NCBI GenBank assembly: GCA_014529385.2
Contig: CM043945.1
Location: forward strand, 98,122,612-98,186,611
Direction of reading: 5' to 3'
DNA: 64,000 bases
Origin: Adiantum capillus-veneris
Taxonomy: Eukaryota > Streptophyta > Polypodiopsida > Polypodiales > Pteridaceae
Shown here one piece after another: positions 47,400 to 60,600 of this stretch (position 1 is its first letter; every line of letters starts with the position of its first letter). A program made the position numbers and the translations under genes. Under the pieces are notes generated by a model that had not been told where the DNA came from, searched no databases, and saw only the letters and a program-made list of their open reading frames with translations.

Positions 47400-47454
47400 T
47401 GTAAGTAATGAAGGAGCAGAAAGTATAATGGAAATAACGTAGCAGCAGAACAAG

Positions 47455-48120
47455 GTGCATCAATGAAGAAGAGATAAAGGTCGCGAAAGGTGAGAGAAAA
47501 AAGAGAGATTGAGTGATTCAAAAGTGGAAACAACTATTTGCCACCAAGTGAAGTAAATGAAAACAAATTTTGAGGTGAGCCACAAAGGAATGTGAAGAAA
47601 ACGATATCTTTTTGAATATTTAGAGATATGCACCTAGATACGCTTTAGATTGCGTAGATATGCTTTAAATGCCCAAAACGGACAAATTTGGAGCCGTTTT
47701 GACCATAAATGGCTCTGCTAATTAGTAATTTAACCAATTTCTTACACAGTCCTTTTTGAGTCATTTTTGGCCCTAATGTACATAGCATCGACGGAGGCTG
47801 CATCAAAGGATTCGGATCACTTTGGCCCGACATGCACAACGCTCCATCAGCCTACTGACCATGGAGAAGATTGATGAGATCTGCCAGCGACCGATGCTAG
47901 ATCTCTTGTGATTTAGCTATCTCAGCTAGCTGCTTAGTTCACACCTTGCAGTTTAGGATTTCATAGTATTTTTATTTTGTTAACGTGACTTTGTATCAGA
48001 TCCACCACATTGTAACTTTCTGGTCTCATAGGTCACTTTGGCCTTTTGAAGACGTTAATATAATATTTTATTTCATTTCTCTCTCTCTCTCTTCATTTCA
48101 TTTCTCTCTCTTTGCTTCTC
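47455..48120. other. Unassigned sequence
   Basis: Probably the 5' flank of the transposase-like gene. It contains a diverged short pair (ATATGCACCTAGATACGCTTTA and GCGTAGATATGCTTTA-type words, about 47624-47670) and CAAAACGG/CCGTTTTG inverted words (about 47674-47702). No gene is supported. Confidence 0.35.
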
Positions 48121-48160
48121 CACTCTCTCTCTCTCTCTCTCTCTCTCTGCCTGCGCACAA

Positions 48161-48201
<41 letters not shown>

Positions 48202-48261
48202 GAGAAGGAGAGAGACGAGAGAGAGAGAGTAGAGAGATAGGGAGAGTGAGAGAGAGAGAGA
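48078..48261. repeat. CT and GA arrays adjoining the gap
   Basis: CT runs (about 48078-48149) followed within 15 bp by GA runs (48163-48261), again an inverted pair. The array runs directly into the N gap. Confidence 0.95.
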
Positions 48262-48461
48262 NNNNNNNNNNNNNNNNNNNNNNNNNNNNNNNNNNNNNNN
48301 NNNNNNNNNNNNNNNNNNNNNNNNNNNNNNNNNNNNNNNNNNNNNNNNNNNNNNNNNNNNNNNNNNNNNNNNNNNNNNNNNNNNNNNNNNNNNNNNNNNN
48401 NNNNNNNNNNNNNNNNNNNNNNNNNNNNNNNNNNNNNNNNNNNNNNNNNNNNNNNNNNNNN
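48262..48461. other. Assembly gap of 200 N
   Basis: Exactly 200 unknown bases, the size of a conventional gap placeholder. It lies between a GA array and a CT/C-rich region. Confidence 0.99.
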
Positions 48462-48701
48462 CTCATTCTCTACTTTTCCCCCCCTCTCTCTCCTACTTTA
48501 CCCCCCTCTTCCTCCTACTTTACCACCCTCATTCTCTACTTTCCCCCCCTCTCCTATCTAGAGAGAAGTTAGAGAGAGAGCTACAAAAGTAGCCCTATTT
48601 ATTGCTTTGTTCCCTCCATCCCCTACAAAATTAGCTTTAATCCCTTAAAATTAGGAATCCTTACATGGCCCCAAGGGGGTCCAATTTTTTCCTAATGACA
48701 T

Positions 48702-48727
48702 TGATGTTTTCTTTTTCATCTCTAATC

Positions 48728-48781
<54 letters not shown>

Positions 48782-49622
48782 AATCTCGTCTCCTTAACCA
48801 AACCTATCTCTCTCACTCTTAGTAATTCATCCTCTCTACAAATTTTAGGTTCTCCTTGCTACAGGTACATCTCTCCCCGCAGTATCCTTATTGCCTACGG
48901 GCAAGAATAGGGTTTGAGAGAATTCTCTTCTCTTCTCTTCCCTTCTCTTCTTTCATATCTACATTTTTCACATACTAGAGTTATCCTAGATGAATAATCC
49001 ACATGATGATAATTTCTATCGCTTTCACTCTGTACGATCTATTAGAATTAACGTATGGATTAGCCGTCAACTTATACACTTTCAATAGCGTATAGTATTT
49101 CTCTTTGGCCCAGAAAGGCTCAATAAAATACTTTTATCACCGCATCCCATTATACTACCTCTCATAGACCATAACTTTTCTTTTGACATAAGCGTAGTTA
49201 TCTTGCTATGAACCAAGAGGATTTGGTACACACAATTAATCCCAATCGCTAGACAAAATATATATATTATGGTAAGCACAAAACTACAATTCCAAAGAAC
49301 AATTCGTAGCCTATTTGGTTAGCCAAGATTGAATGCCATTAACTCATCTATTAACCCTTTCATATTACCCATGATACGATATGACCATCTCCTTGATGTT
49401 TTCATCTTTGTGTTGTTTTGACATTCTCTTTTGTGTTCTTTCTTTGTGTGTGTGAGTGCAAGAGAGAAAGAGTGGGGCTTCTTTGATTGCACTTATTTCC
49501 AAACCCTAGTCTTCATCGCATCTATGGTTTAAGTCCTTCATATAGTTTTTTTTCAGTTCTATCACAAACTCTCACAACCACAAGCTAGGTGCTTTCCTGG
49601 CAAGACCGCAAATTTCTCGACA
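48702..49622. repeat. 5' LTR segment of gypsy element
   Basis: Matches 56722-57651 almost throughout, including an AT microsatellite (48730-48778), GGTACATCTCTCCCCG, TTGCCTACGGGCAAGAATAG and the shared end CAAATTTCTCGACA. The match begins only at TTGATGTTTTC, about 260 bp after where the TATA box would be in the 3' copy. This copy therefore lacks U3 and is truncated or misassembled near the gap. Confidence 0.85.
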
Positions 49623-49675
49623 TATTTTTGGTGAGCTTGACGCGAATCTGCCAAGGTGAGAGTTTGTGGGTAACC

Positions 49676-50800
49676 ATGGGTGATAATGTTGAGCAACAGG
49701 GTATGCATTTTCACCGAGCAATAATGCAAATGTTTTAAGCATTTGCAATGTTCATGCAACAACAACATGCCACTGAAAGAAGGGAGATTTTAGCAACGAA
49801 GTCCATAAAGGCGGTCATCATCATAATGGATCAGTTCAATGGCAAAGATGTAACCAAGTACTTACGCAAGTATGTGAAGGAGATGGAGCTGCATCGCGTG
49901 TCAGAAGGTGAGATGATGTAAAGCTTTGAGCTAGTTGTTGCTCCAGAAACTAGGGAGCATGTTAGGGCATGGGAGAAATTGGGAAGAACTCGATCAAAGT
50001 ATCTTTAAAGGAGGAATATTTCATGGAGGACTTGGAGAGAGTGACCAAAAGGACATTCTTAGAATGGGTAGTCAAGCCAAAGCAAGGACTATCAAGAATA
50101 GAGCTACTTAGGGAATTTGAATGGCGTTGTGCACAACTCACCAAGACAAAAACGGCCACTCTAGATGTAGAGAAGACATATCTTTTCTTACAAGCCGCAC
50201 GTAAAGAGTTTCAAGAAAATTTGGAGCTTCTTCTTGAAGATAAAGATGCTGAGCAAGGACTAAAGACCGACTGGAATGAAGTTGAAGGTGTTATCTCATT
50301 GCTTGCCAAATGACAAAGAAGAAGGGACAAGATGATAGTAAACACTACAAGTCCTTCAACCTCAACTTCTGACAAAATGGTAAAGCCTACTTATATAGCT
50401 CCTAAATTTGATGAGTCTATGCTAGATGAGCTTGTGAAGGGAATGTGTGACTTGAAGGTGAAGCTTGCAAAGCTTGAAGAAAAAGGCCAACCATCAGGGC
50501 CACTTCGTAAGCAAAGACAACAGCCCAAAGAAGTGTTTGTTAATAGATGTATTTGGTGTGATAGTACAGACCATGTAAGAAGGGATTGTGATGATTTTAG
50601 TGATGCTTTTTCAAAAGATGTTGTCTTTTTTAAGGATGGTAAAATCCACTTAAGAGAGACAGGTCTACCCTTGAGAACTAACTTTGGGAAGGGGGGAATG
50701 GACACCTTAGTTGAAGATATGGCAACTAACCATGCTAGCTCTTCAGTTGAGGCAGCTACTTATGGAGTAAAAATTGAGCATCTTAGGATGAAAAGGTGAA
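49676..50800 (+). pseudogene. Ty3/gypsy gag with zinc knuckle, broken
   Basis: The ATG at 49676 follows the LTR by 53 bp. The frame has stops at about 49736 and 49919 and shifts near 49975. The capsid-like part includes MDQFNGKDVTKYLRKYVKEM and, after the shift, LREFEWRCAQL. After a stop at about 50311 the second half (from 50332) holds the zinc knuckle CIWCDSTDHVRRDC at about 50551-50592. Gag packages element RNA; this copy cannot be translated through. Confidence 0.85.
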
Positions 50801-52690
50801 TGACCATCATGCTCAAATTTGGCCAAATGTCATGCAATTAGCTAAAAAGGGAGAGATTACAAAAGAGATTCTACATGAAGCACGTGATTGCATACGTCTA
50901 GAAACGGGATGGAATGATCCATTGGACTCATTGTCAGTGCATGCCTACATTACAAAATGCCAACAAAATGAGGCTATTGTAGAAGAGAAGCGCAGACGTG
51001 AGAATGCTGATGAAGGACCATCAAAAAGAGATTCTAGAACTAGGGGAATAAGTGACTCAATGCCTTCCCAAACACCCCCGACACAAGGAGCGTCTCCACC
51101 TGAAGTACTCATGGAGGAGTCTACAAACAGGGAAGAGAAAAGAGCCAACAAAAAGTAAGACAAAAGGCCCAACTTATAAAGTACAATCTGATATTGAGGT
51201 GGCTACAAATTTGAAGAAAGTCTTGGAGGAAAGGATCTTGAATAGCAAGATTGAGTTTACTCTGGGAGAATTTCTTGGCATTGCAAAGCGTGAATTCCAT
51301 GAGGAGATCATTGACATCATCAATAGGAAGAGGCAAACTCTTGCTGAAGTTTCTCATCCATAGGTTGAAGGGGAAACCTCGAAGACACAAGGAATACAGA
51401 TGCAAAATAAGGAGGAGGATGATGGAACTGTGGTAGGATGCTACCAATCTAGTGGGAGAGTGAAGCAAGTGCATTTCTCAAACGATGATGAAGAAGTTGA
51501 AGCTATTCCTAGGAGTTACTATTCACGAATTCATTGGGCAAGGGCTACTACAGAAACTTTGGTCAAGGTAGGTGATCTTGAAGAACCATTTGTTGTCTTG
51601 ATTGACCATGGTTCAGAAATAAACATAATGTCAAAGAGTCTCTACAACAAGTGCAAATGGCCGATGGACACAGATCATGGCTGGATGGTCAAAGTGGCAA
51701 AAAATTCATCCGGTGAATTGTATGCAACATGTCCAGGTGTGAAGGTAACAATAGGTGATGTAAAGATTGACCAAAACTTCTTTGTACTGGATACATCTTC
51801 ATATCATCTCATCCTTGGACAGCCCTACATTGTGGGAGTTCGAGTGGAAACAAAGGTAATGGATGATGGTTTAGCATATGCTAGGATACGCAGCAAAGAT
51901 GGTAAACGTGCTATCCAATTCCTCACAGTTTGTGTAAACCATGAAAGAAATCGTGATAACCTCAGAGAACATCCTCTACCAAAGGTGAGCAAAGAGTTTC
52001 ATGACCATAGGGAAATGATGGGTTTTGGCCAAGTACCATTGTAAAGCGGGATTGCAGTGGTACAGAAAGAAAAAGGGTCTCACCTGATCCAAAAACAAGT
52101 GAAACTTTCTCAACATGCTCTTTGAAAACAAGGAATGGATCAGTATGTTTTACAAAACTTGAAGATTTGAAGAGATGTGAGAGGCAATATGTGCATAATG
52201 TACAAATAGGCATGAAAAAGAGTGGTTTGCTAGAGCCTACTGAAAATGTTTTGGGTTTGTGTGAACAAGTTTCTTTTGTAGATGCTATAATGGGGTCTAG
52301 TTTGCATCTTGAAAATGAAGTTGTGGAAGTTCGCTCTATGGAAATGTATCAAGTAATAGAAGCCTTTAAAGAAAACCAAACAGTTGGTCCAAAAGTCCAT
52401 GTTGAAACTAAATACAAGAGTGTAGCAAAGAAGGTGAAACCAGTAGCTTCACCCTTACCACCCAACAACAGGGAAAAGATTGAGCAGGCTTCTTTACAAC
52501 CAAGTTTGAGGAATCCTAAAAAGATTGGGCATACCTTCACAAAGGAGTCTTTCCAAGCGTTGCAGATTGGTCGCGAGGAGTTGCGAACACAGGAGGAGAC
52601 AAAGTGCTTCAAAGAAATTATTTCAAAGCATGGTAAGGCTTTTGCATTTGAGCCACATGAGATAGGATGGATCCTTCTATAGTAGCTCCT
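50800..52690 (+). pseudogene. Gypsy protease region, broken
   Basis: A polar linker (50796-51363), then the protease-containing frame 51400-52044: VVLIDHGSEINIM gives the active-site loop (D-H-G-S instead of D-S/T-G-S) and FFVLDTSSYHLILGQPYIVG the C-terminal strand. Another frame (52122-52682) is a linker ending with KHGKAFAFEPHEIGWI, the segment normally just before the RT. Frame changes separate the three pieces. Confidence 0.85.
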
Positions 52691-54520
52691 ATGGTAATTT
52701 TCACAGTACCTCATGTGCCTTGGAATCTGTGGCCTATTCCGGTTCCAAAGGCTCATTTTCCAAAGTTAGTAGAGCTACTGAATGAGAAAATTAAAATGGG
52801 AATCTTGGAGCCTTCTTGTGCTCCATACTCAAACAGTTGGTTCAGAGTTCCAAAGAAGAATGGTTCTCTATGCTTCATCCGAGATATGCAACCGGTGAAC
52901 AAGGTGACAATTAGAAAAGTAGGTACAGGTCCAATTGTGGATGAGTTTGTAGGGAGGAAAATCTACTCAATGGGGGATCTCTACTCAGGGTATGATCAAT
53001 TTAAGCTTGCAATCAAAAGCAGAGACTTGACAACCATGAGGACAACTTTGGGTTTGGTAAGGATGTGTACCTTGCCACTGGGAGCAACCAACTTGGTTGC
53101 ACATATGATGAATGGGATGAATAAGGTCTTACGTGACTTTATTCCTCAAATCACAATGCCTTTCATTGATGATTTTCCTATCAAAGGATGTGAAGAAAGT
53201 GACAAAGATGAAGCTTTGGATCTCCAGGGATGTCGCAGGTTTGTGGTAAATCACATAAATGATTGTGATAAAATTTTGTCTAGGTTGGAAGAAGTGAATC
53301 TTACATTGTCAGGGAAAAATTCTATGTTTGGTGTCAATGAAGTGCTCATTGTGGGGCACATGTGCGGGCCATATGGAAGGAAACCTTGTCCAACAAAGGT
53401 AGATGCCATCCAAAGAATGAAAGAAACATGCACTAGCATCACTGAGGTTAGAAGGTTTCTGGGAGCATGTGTCTTCTATGTTATTTGGATTCCACATTAT
53501 GCATGTGTAGCTGATCCTCTTTATCATTTTCTTAGAAAGAATCAAAAGTTTAAATGGACAGAAGCACATGTAAAATCCATGAAAAAGCTAAAGGCGTTGC
53601 TCCAGTCAGCACCAACTTTGAGAAAGGTAGACTATGAGTGTCAAAGGCCAGTGATTGTGACATTAGACACTAGTCCTACAGGGATTGGATGGGCAATAGG
53701 GCAAGATGACGAAGAAGGGCACAGGTATGTGGTACCTAAGATTTGGAGCAAAGGTACTAAATACTCGCCAAAGAAACTATCCACAAATAAAGAGAGAGCT
53801 ATGGGGTATGGTTACAGCCTTGAAAAATGGGAAAGAGTACCTAATTGGTGCATGTGTGGTTGTAGAAACAGATTGTCTAGCACTTCTTGGGATGATTATA
53901 AGCTGCTCAACACCAGACATTGCTATGTTGCGGTGGATTGCCTACATTAAGTCCTTAAATCTTGAGTTTAAGAACATTGCAGCTAAAGACAATACAGTGG
54001 CAGATATGCTATCAAGGGCAATATATGAAGATGAGTCACAAATGATTGATGAGGGAGATGATGTAGGCACAAAGTTCTATTCTATCTCTCATGTCAAAGG
54101 TAACAATGTCTGCATGACTAATTCACTTGAATTGTTCTTGAAAGATCTTTATGAAGGTGATTGGCTTCTTATTGGAAGCTACTTTAGTACTCTAACAAAA
54201 CAGGATGATTGGTCTGAACAAGAATTCAAGAGGATACGTAGGAAATCATATGGGTACTTTTTGGGGGATGGTTACTTGTGGAAGCATCCTAAACAAAAGG
54301 GTGCTACACCACAACGGGTTATATGTAAAAAAGAGACTCAAGTAAATCTCATGCAAGGGTTTCATGAGAGTCTATGGGCTGGACACAGAGGTGTGTGGGC
54401 AACTTTCTCCAAGTTGAAAGAAAAATATTGGTGGAAGGGTATGTATAAAGATGTATCTCAGTTTGTAGAGTCATGTATAACTTGTCAAATGTATTCAAAT
54501 GTCTGACATCGTGATGGATT
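52667..54520 (+). pseudogene. Gypsy RT, RNase H and integrase zinc finger
   Basis: RT in 52667-53600: LEPSCAPYSNSWFRVPKKNG, FIRDMQPVN, SMGDLYSGYDQFKLAI, a weakened LPLGATNLVAHM box and an intact catalytic FIDDF. RNase H begins VTLDTSPTGIGWAIGQ (about 53658-53705). A frame change near 53745 moves it to the frame 53706-54506, with ETDCLALLGM and AKDNTVADMLSR. The integrase zinc finger then shows H-H-C-C in HESLWAGHRG and VESCITCQ. A TGA at 54504 separates it from the integrase core. The RT motifs are mostly preserved, so this copy is fairly young. Confidence 0.92.
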
Positions 54521-55450
54521 GCACCCTACATATCCACTAGCCATGCACTATAGATGGGTTGTGGATCTAGTCACAATGCCTTTAGGACTCTGGCAGATGA
54601 GATACTTGGTTCTTGCACAAGAGGACCTAACTAACCAGGTTGAAGGAAGAGCATTAAGGACTAAAACCACATAAGCTGTGTGAAAATTCCTTCTTGATGA
54701 GGTGATTTGCCGTTATGATTGTGTGGGAAAAATCACTGCAGATAGAGGTGAATTGGATGCTGAAGAAGCAAGGGAGTTCTTTTCTAGATTAGGAATCAAG
54801 TTTTCCCTTACTACAGCTTACAACCCTGAAGGCAATGGAAAGAGTGAAAGAGGGCATCCTCCTATCATCAAAGCTTTGGCCAAGACTTGCAAAGGAAGAG
54901 TTGGTGAGCGGCAAAAACTGTTACCATATGCTTTATGGGCTGATCGTACAACACATAGCTCAATAACTGGCTACATACCTGCGGAGCTAATGTATGGTCA
55001 AAATCCAGTGATGCCGATTGAAGATACAATTCCCACATGGAATGTACTACCTTGGCAAGAGGGGCTTAGAAGGGAAGATCTCCTTGCACTACGTATAAGG
55101 AAACTAGAGAGAAGATCTGGAGACATTGAAGTGCAAAAGAACGACTCAAAAATGAAAGGTTGAAAAACAAGGACTACTTTGATAAGCGGCATCGACTCAA
55201 GAGAAAATCAATTGACAAAGGTGACTGGGTTTTAGTGTATGATAGTAGCCTTGATAACCAGGACATAGTCATGCGTAAGTTCTCAAAAAGATGGTTTGGA
55301 CCGTATGTTGTAAAGCATGTGCATGAAAATTCTATTTATAGCTTGTCTGAATAATATGGTATAGAAGTAAAGATTCCCATTGCAGGAAAAAGGATCAAAA
55401 TGTTTAAGAGAAGAGGAGACAATGATCTAGAATATGTTGATGAGTAAGAA
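54507..55450 (+). pseudogene. Gypsy integrase core and C-terminal domain
   Basis: The core begins after the stop with YRWVVDLVTMP (first Asp). After a stop and shift near 54672, the open frame 54702-55163 has ITADRGELD (second Asp) and NPEGNGKSERG (Glu), so the D,D,E triad is present. The region around 55160-55354 in the next frame has KGDWVLVYDSSL and RWFGPYVVKHV, the typical C-terminal domain. An acidic tail follows to about 55500 with a stop. Confidence 0.9.
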
Positions 55451-55814
55451 GAGCAAAACATAGGTGAAGATCAAAGTGAACATGAAGCTCTGGAATAATC
55501 CACTGAAGAAGAAATCAAGGAAGATGTACAAGAGGGCTGATCTTACAAAGAGACAATGTGGCACATACCGGAGGATGTGCAGGTTTAGAGGGGCTGGATG
55601 TCGTGCTGTGACATGTACATAGTGGGAACTCATGCTACAAGAGTTATCTTCTAACTTTTTAGATACATAATTATATTTCCTAAAATGTAAATATGCATAT
55701 TTAAGTATAATAATAAGCTTTCTATCTCATCCTATTTTTTTTTTCAAGGGTAACCTATTCTTACTTTACCCATCAGAAAATACTATGGGAAAAGCGTCAA
55801 TAGCTCCGCCTCTT

Positions 55815-55832
55815 TAACTTGGGGAAAAAAAG
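55815..55832 (+). promoter_or_regulatory. Candidate polypurine tract of gypsy element
   Basis: TGGGGAAAAAAAGCA at about 55819-55833 is the best purine run between the integrase end and the 3' LTR. The LTR would then begin near TTGATTCTTT (about 55834). The 5' copy lacks the corresponding U3, so the boundary cannot be tested within the window. Confidence 0.35.
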
Positions 55833-56419
55833 CATTGATTCTTTATTTCTACTATCTCATTATCATCTCACACCCTAGCTAGATCCTATATCTAGGGTAA
55901 ACTCCAATATATATATATTCTATGAATTTTTATATTTTTCTTATATTTCTTTTTAAAAAGCTACTAGGAGGGAATCAAATCCTAGTGGGACACTAGGTGG
56001 CATGATTTCAAAGATACACTTATTTTAATGCATTATTGCAAACATGATTACAAAAATTTATCAAGGAGCAATGTCATGATTTCATATGGCATGAGGTGTC
56101 CTTTGGAATCAAATGTAAGTCTACGCTAAGGGGACCACAGGAAGACCTTTGCTGCCGGAAATGGACCCTATTTTGATGATTTCTTTACACAAGATTCCAA
56201 TCTGAATTGGAAAACCATTTTAAAATGGAAGTCGTAGCTAATGAGCTGAATTTCCTGCCCATATTTTTTACTTTTTTATTTAGAGCCACGGTTGAGGAGA
56301 TATGATCAAAATATTGGACCCCAGTCTGCCCACATCATGTAGGGACAACTCATTTCCAACTTTTCCAGTTTCTCTTCACACTGCCTCCTCCCTTCTTGTG
56401 TAAATCCTTGGGGCTTCCC

Positions 56420-56720
56420 TTCACCTATAAAAGGGGACCTCTTCTTCCTTGAAACCACTCAAGCATTCAAGCCATTGATGAGAGGAATCCATGAGGGAGT
56501 GAGTAGTAATGCCAAATTGTACTTAGCCATTAACATAAGCCTAAGCCTACACTTTCTCCTAGAGGAAGGCTAGCCATTCTTGGACGCAATCCTTGGAAGA
56601 TCAACTCTAATCAAAGAAGGTCTTGGACTTGGCGTATCAATCAAAGTAGAATTCTCCCCTCTTCTTCTATCTCCATCAATAATGGTGCCGAAGAATTTGT
56701 CAAGTAAGATGTGTTCTACA
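56420..56720 (+). promoter_or_regulatory. Gypsy 3' LTR U3/R region with TATA box
   Basis: CCTATAAAAGGGGACC at about 56423-56438 is a strong TATA box, and transcription would start roughly 30 bp later. The remainder up to 56720 has no counterpart at the 5' LTR segment. U3 probably extends left to about 55834. Confidence 0.65.
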
Positions 56721-56721
56721 T

Positions 56722-56766
56722 TGATGTTTTCTTGATTTCTTGTTGTTTTCTTTCTCATATCTAATC

Positions 56767-56810
<44 letters not shown>

Positions 56811-57651
56811 AATCTTGTCTCCTTAACCAAACCTATCTCTCTCACTCTTAGTAATTCATCCTCTACAAATTTTAGGTTCTCCTTGCTACAGGTACATCTC
56901 TCCCCGTAGTATCCTTATTGCCTACGGGCAAGAATAGGGCTTGGGAGGGAAATTCTCTTCTCTTCTCTTCACTTCTCTTCTCTCATATCTACATTTTGCA
57001 CATACTATAGTTATCCGAGATAAAGAATCCACATGATGATAATTTCTATCACTTTCACCTTGTACGATCTATTAGAATTAACGTATAGATTAGCCGTAAA
57101 ATACACTTTCAACAACGTAGAGTGTTTCTCTTTGGCCCAAAAAGTCTCAATGAAATACTTCTATCACCGGATCCCATTATACTACCTCTCATAGACTATA
57201 ACTTTTCTTTTGACGTAAGCATAGTTATCTTGCTATGAACCAAGACGATTTGTACACACAATTAATCCCAATCGCTAGACAAAATATATATATTATGGTA
57301 AGCACAAAACTACAATGCCAAAGAACATTTCGTAGCCTATTTGGTCAGCCAAGATTGAATGCCATTAACTCATCTATTAACCCTTTCATATTACCCATGA
57401 TACGATATGACCATAGCCTTGATGTTTTCATCTTTGTGCTGTTTTGACATTCTCTTTTGTGTTCTTTCTTTGTGTGTGTGAGTGCAAGATCAGAGAAATA
57501 GTGGGGCTTCTTTGATTGCACTTCTTTTGAAACCATAGTCTTCATGGCATCTATGGTTTAACTCCTTCATATAGTTTTTTTTGAGTTCTCTCACAAACTC
57601 TCACAGTCATAAGCCGGGTGCTTTCCTGGCAAGACCGCAAATTTCTCGACA
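56722..57651. repeat. 3' LTR segment of gypsy element
   Basis: Pairs with 48702-49622. Differences visible by eye include an extra 20 bp after TGATGTTTTC, a shorter AT microsatellite (56771-56807), a few-base deletion in TCCTCTCTACAAA and scattered substitutions. The shared sequence ends at CTCGACA (57651). Confidence 0.9.
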
Positions 57652-60600
57652 GCGCCCTGTTCGGTTTGAACGATTTTTTGTGGCACTTTTTTTATAGAGT
57701 ATATATTTTATTGCAATATATTTTGATCGAAATATGTTATTCGGATATCCGCGTACAATACGGATATACAATGTATAATACCGAATTATACGTACAATTT
57801 TTGTTGTACGGACGTATAAATGCAACCTAGGTTCCTAGACCATGTTGTATCCCATGTGACAACATGTGCCAAAGAAAACCATACATGTAGGTCCATAACT
57901 GCATAATGGAAGAATGTGTGTTGGACACTATGGTCCAAAATACTTTGCTCCTACATGACCATGTCATGTCTCTTAAAGAGAAAAATGGATGAAAACATAG
58001 AAGTTTATGCATCCTACTTGGAAAAGTAAACAAAAACATATTGAGAAAAGAAACAAAATCAAATTAGATTCGTACTTGGAGGTCGAACATAGTGTTCACT
58101 TACCTGCAGTCAAAAGCACCTGCCCAAATTTCCTGCCTGCAAAGGCCTAGGAACACTAATTGAAAATCAAGTAGTAGTAAACATGTAACCCTGGGTATTT
58201 TCTTTGCAATCCAAACCCCTTGATTAAAATCTACATTGTCAAACCCCTTGGTTAGACTTTGCAAGGAAAGTGCTAAACTATCAGCCAATAGTAATGGAAG
58301 TCAACTTTGGAAGTTGAAATTTTCCACTACCCCTTGGTAGCTTGTGGACTTCTTTCCTTGAAAGTGCAAGTGTGAAGGTTCCAAGAATTGACCATCAATA
58401 CTTAATAAGTGATTTAGTGATCACGATGTGGGTCTTACCCAAAATTTTACTTGTATAGACACTCTCAATGCTATAGATAAAATAGGAGATCCACTCAAGT
58501 TTAGCCGTATTCACAAACTGGATATTTTCTAGACTCGAGAATCCATAATTTTGGGTTTTTGTGAACAAACATGCTATCCGAATTGCTTGCTTCATCTACA
58601 CACCTTGGTAGAGATAAACAATTTATGAGTTTGAGACTTTCAAAAAATCAACTTGATTTTCACACTTAAAGTATGTAGTGCTAAAGTAATGCCCGTGAAT
58701 CATTAATGGAAAGACGCTTGCTTGTCCATTAGAATCAACGGGTACTCAACTAGATAGAATTTTTTGATCTTGAAAGTAATCACTGATGGTTTACAAATAG
58801 ATGGATCTTAGCCCTTTGCAAACAAATGGCTCTTATTCCTTCCTATTACCATATCGGTCTAGAAAGATTTTAGTAAATTCCTGCCTAATTTCTCTTTTCT
58901 CACAGAGAATTAGGAATGAGGGAGAGAGAATACTGGGCTGAGAAAAATCCCTTATTCTACTATGTTGTATGCCCCTTGCGTATGTCTCTTTGCAGACAAT
59001 GACTGTACTAGAGTGACTTAGGTATGACACTTTTCTTATGAATAAACATAAAAAAGATACGTTTGAAGACATCAATTACTTTCCTCGTCTTTGACAGAGT
59101 AGCTATTTTGATAGCGAAAGCGTATACAATGATGGGGTGTCGTATATCCATCATACTAGTACGTCATGCATACATATAAAAAAAATAGAATAATAAGCCC
59201 TTGGTTTCAATGACAGTCTCAACCATGTGAGCCCTTGGTATACATGCCTTGCAAGATTACACTAGCATGGATACATCATAATATGTTGTTGCGTAAACTG
59301 TGATCTTATATCCACATAGTGTCAAAGGTTTGTGCCCTTATCATTGATCTGAAGTCAATCGATAATACCTTGTCACCTAAGAGAAGCCTTGATTTGCATG
59401 AAGTCTAGCAAAGCACTTTGCTTTATAGAGTTGAGAAATCTTTTTCAAATAAAAGGTTAAATTATAGAAGAAACAAGCATAACTTGAAATTTACTAACCT
59501 TGTCTCACACTTGTGGCCAGGTTTTTGGTAATACATAAGTAAGAAATTCGCTCGAATTTGGGTTCTAGCCATATGTATCGCTCAAGTGAGTTAGTGTATG
59601 TATCATATACACCCTCTTGTGAACGTAAAAACCTACAGACATCTTGGCAAGTTTCCTCCAAGTTCATATGCTAATAGCATATTCCAAACTTTGGAAACCG
59701 CTATGCCAAAATGCCGAAAGGGAAGCCTTGCTTCACATAATTACTCATGGAGTTCTGGTGCTCATAGCTGACAGATACTCTTGCCAATTTACAATGTCAT
59801 AGCAAAAGAAGGTCGACCTTGCCGAGCTTGCCGAATTGTGCAATGTATTGAAAAAGTAGAAAAATACTTGTAGGATATGTACCTCACACTTGCTTGGCTT
59901 GATTACTGTTGTCCTTGACCATATAGATTTGTCTTAATCGACGAATGTTGAAAAATAGTTTTCCTAGGAGCCATGCCTTAGAAAAATTACAAATCTTGAA
60001 TACGACAAAGAGAAACTCCTATCGGTTTCTCAATTACTATAAGAGACTGAGGTCTTTGCCGCGCATGACAACCGTGCCAGGATGAGAGAGAGTAGAGAGA
60101 AGAGGACTGAGGGAAGAGAGAGAAAAAATCTTTTGTTTTGCCTCAAGAATTTTTGTGCTGATACCTTTAGATTTTGCTGCGCAAATAGCTTTGATATTTG
60201 CCTCGATTATAGCCTCATAAATACGCTAGAATGAATATAATATATCCTATTGATATGTTCGTCCATGTCTCTCCTTTATATAATACAAGATATATAATAA
60301 AAGTACTTTCATTTTGTATCCTCTCTATATACTATAGTTACTTCCTAGTTCTCCTCAAAAGAAATCCAATTTTTAGGATTCCCTTGGAATATTCTATCCC
60401 CAGCCCCTCCACCCCACCCACCCCAAAATTTCACATCAGTAGAGACTGCTCACTTCGTTGTCCTCACCAGTTATGTGTCGTGCGTTCGCTTCCAACCCAA
60501 CGGTATCTTAGTCTTTTGTGAGCCCCCTCTCTTCCCCCCCCCCCCCCCCCAAACCCTCTTCTTTGTGTGCATGCCTTTTCCATCCACGTCCTCCCTCGTC

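Noticed and set aside
48665-48910. Tyr-Ile repeat protein at 48665, and on the minus strand at 56570-56845
   Set aside because: Caused by the AT microsatellite inside the LTR.
60533-60550. C run as an engineered or vector tail
   Set aside because: A simple homopolymer next to C-rich sequence; no vector or adapter sequence is visible.
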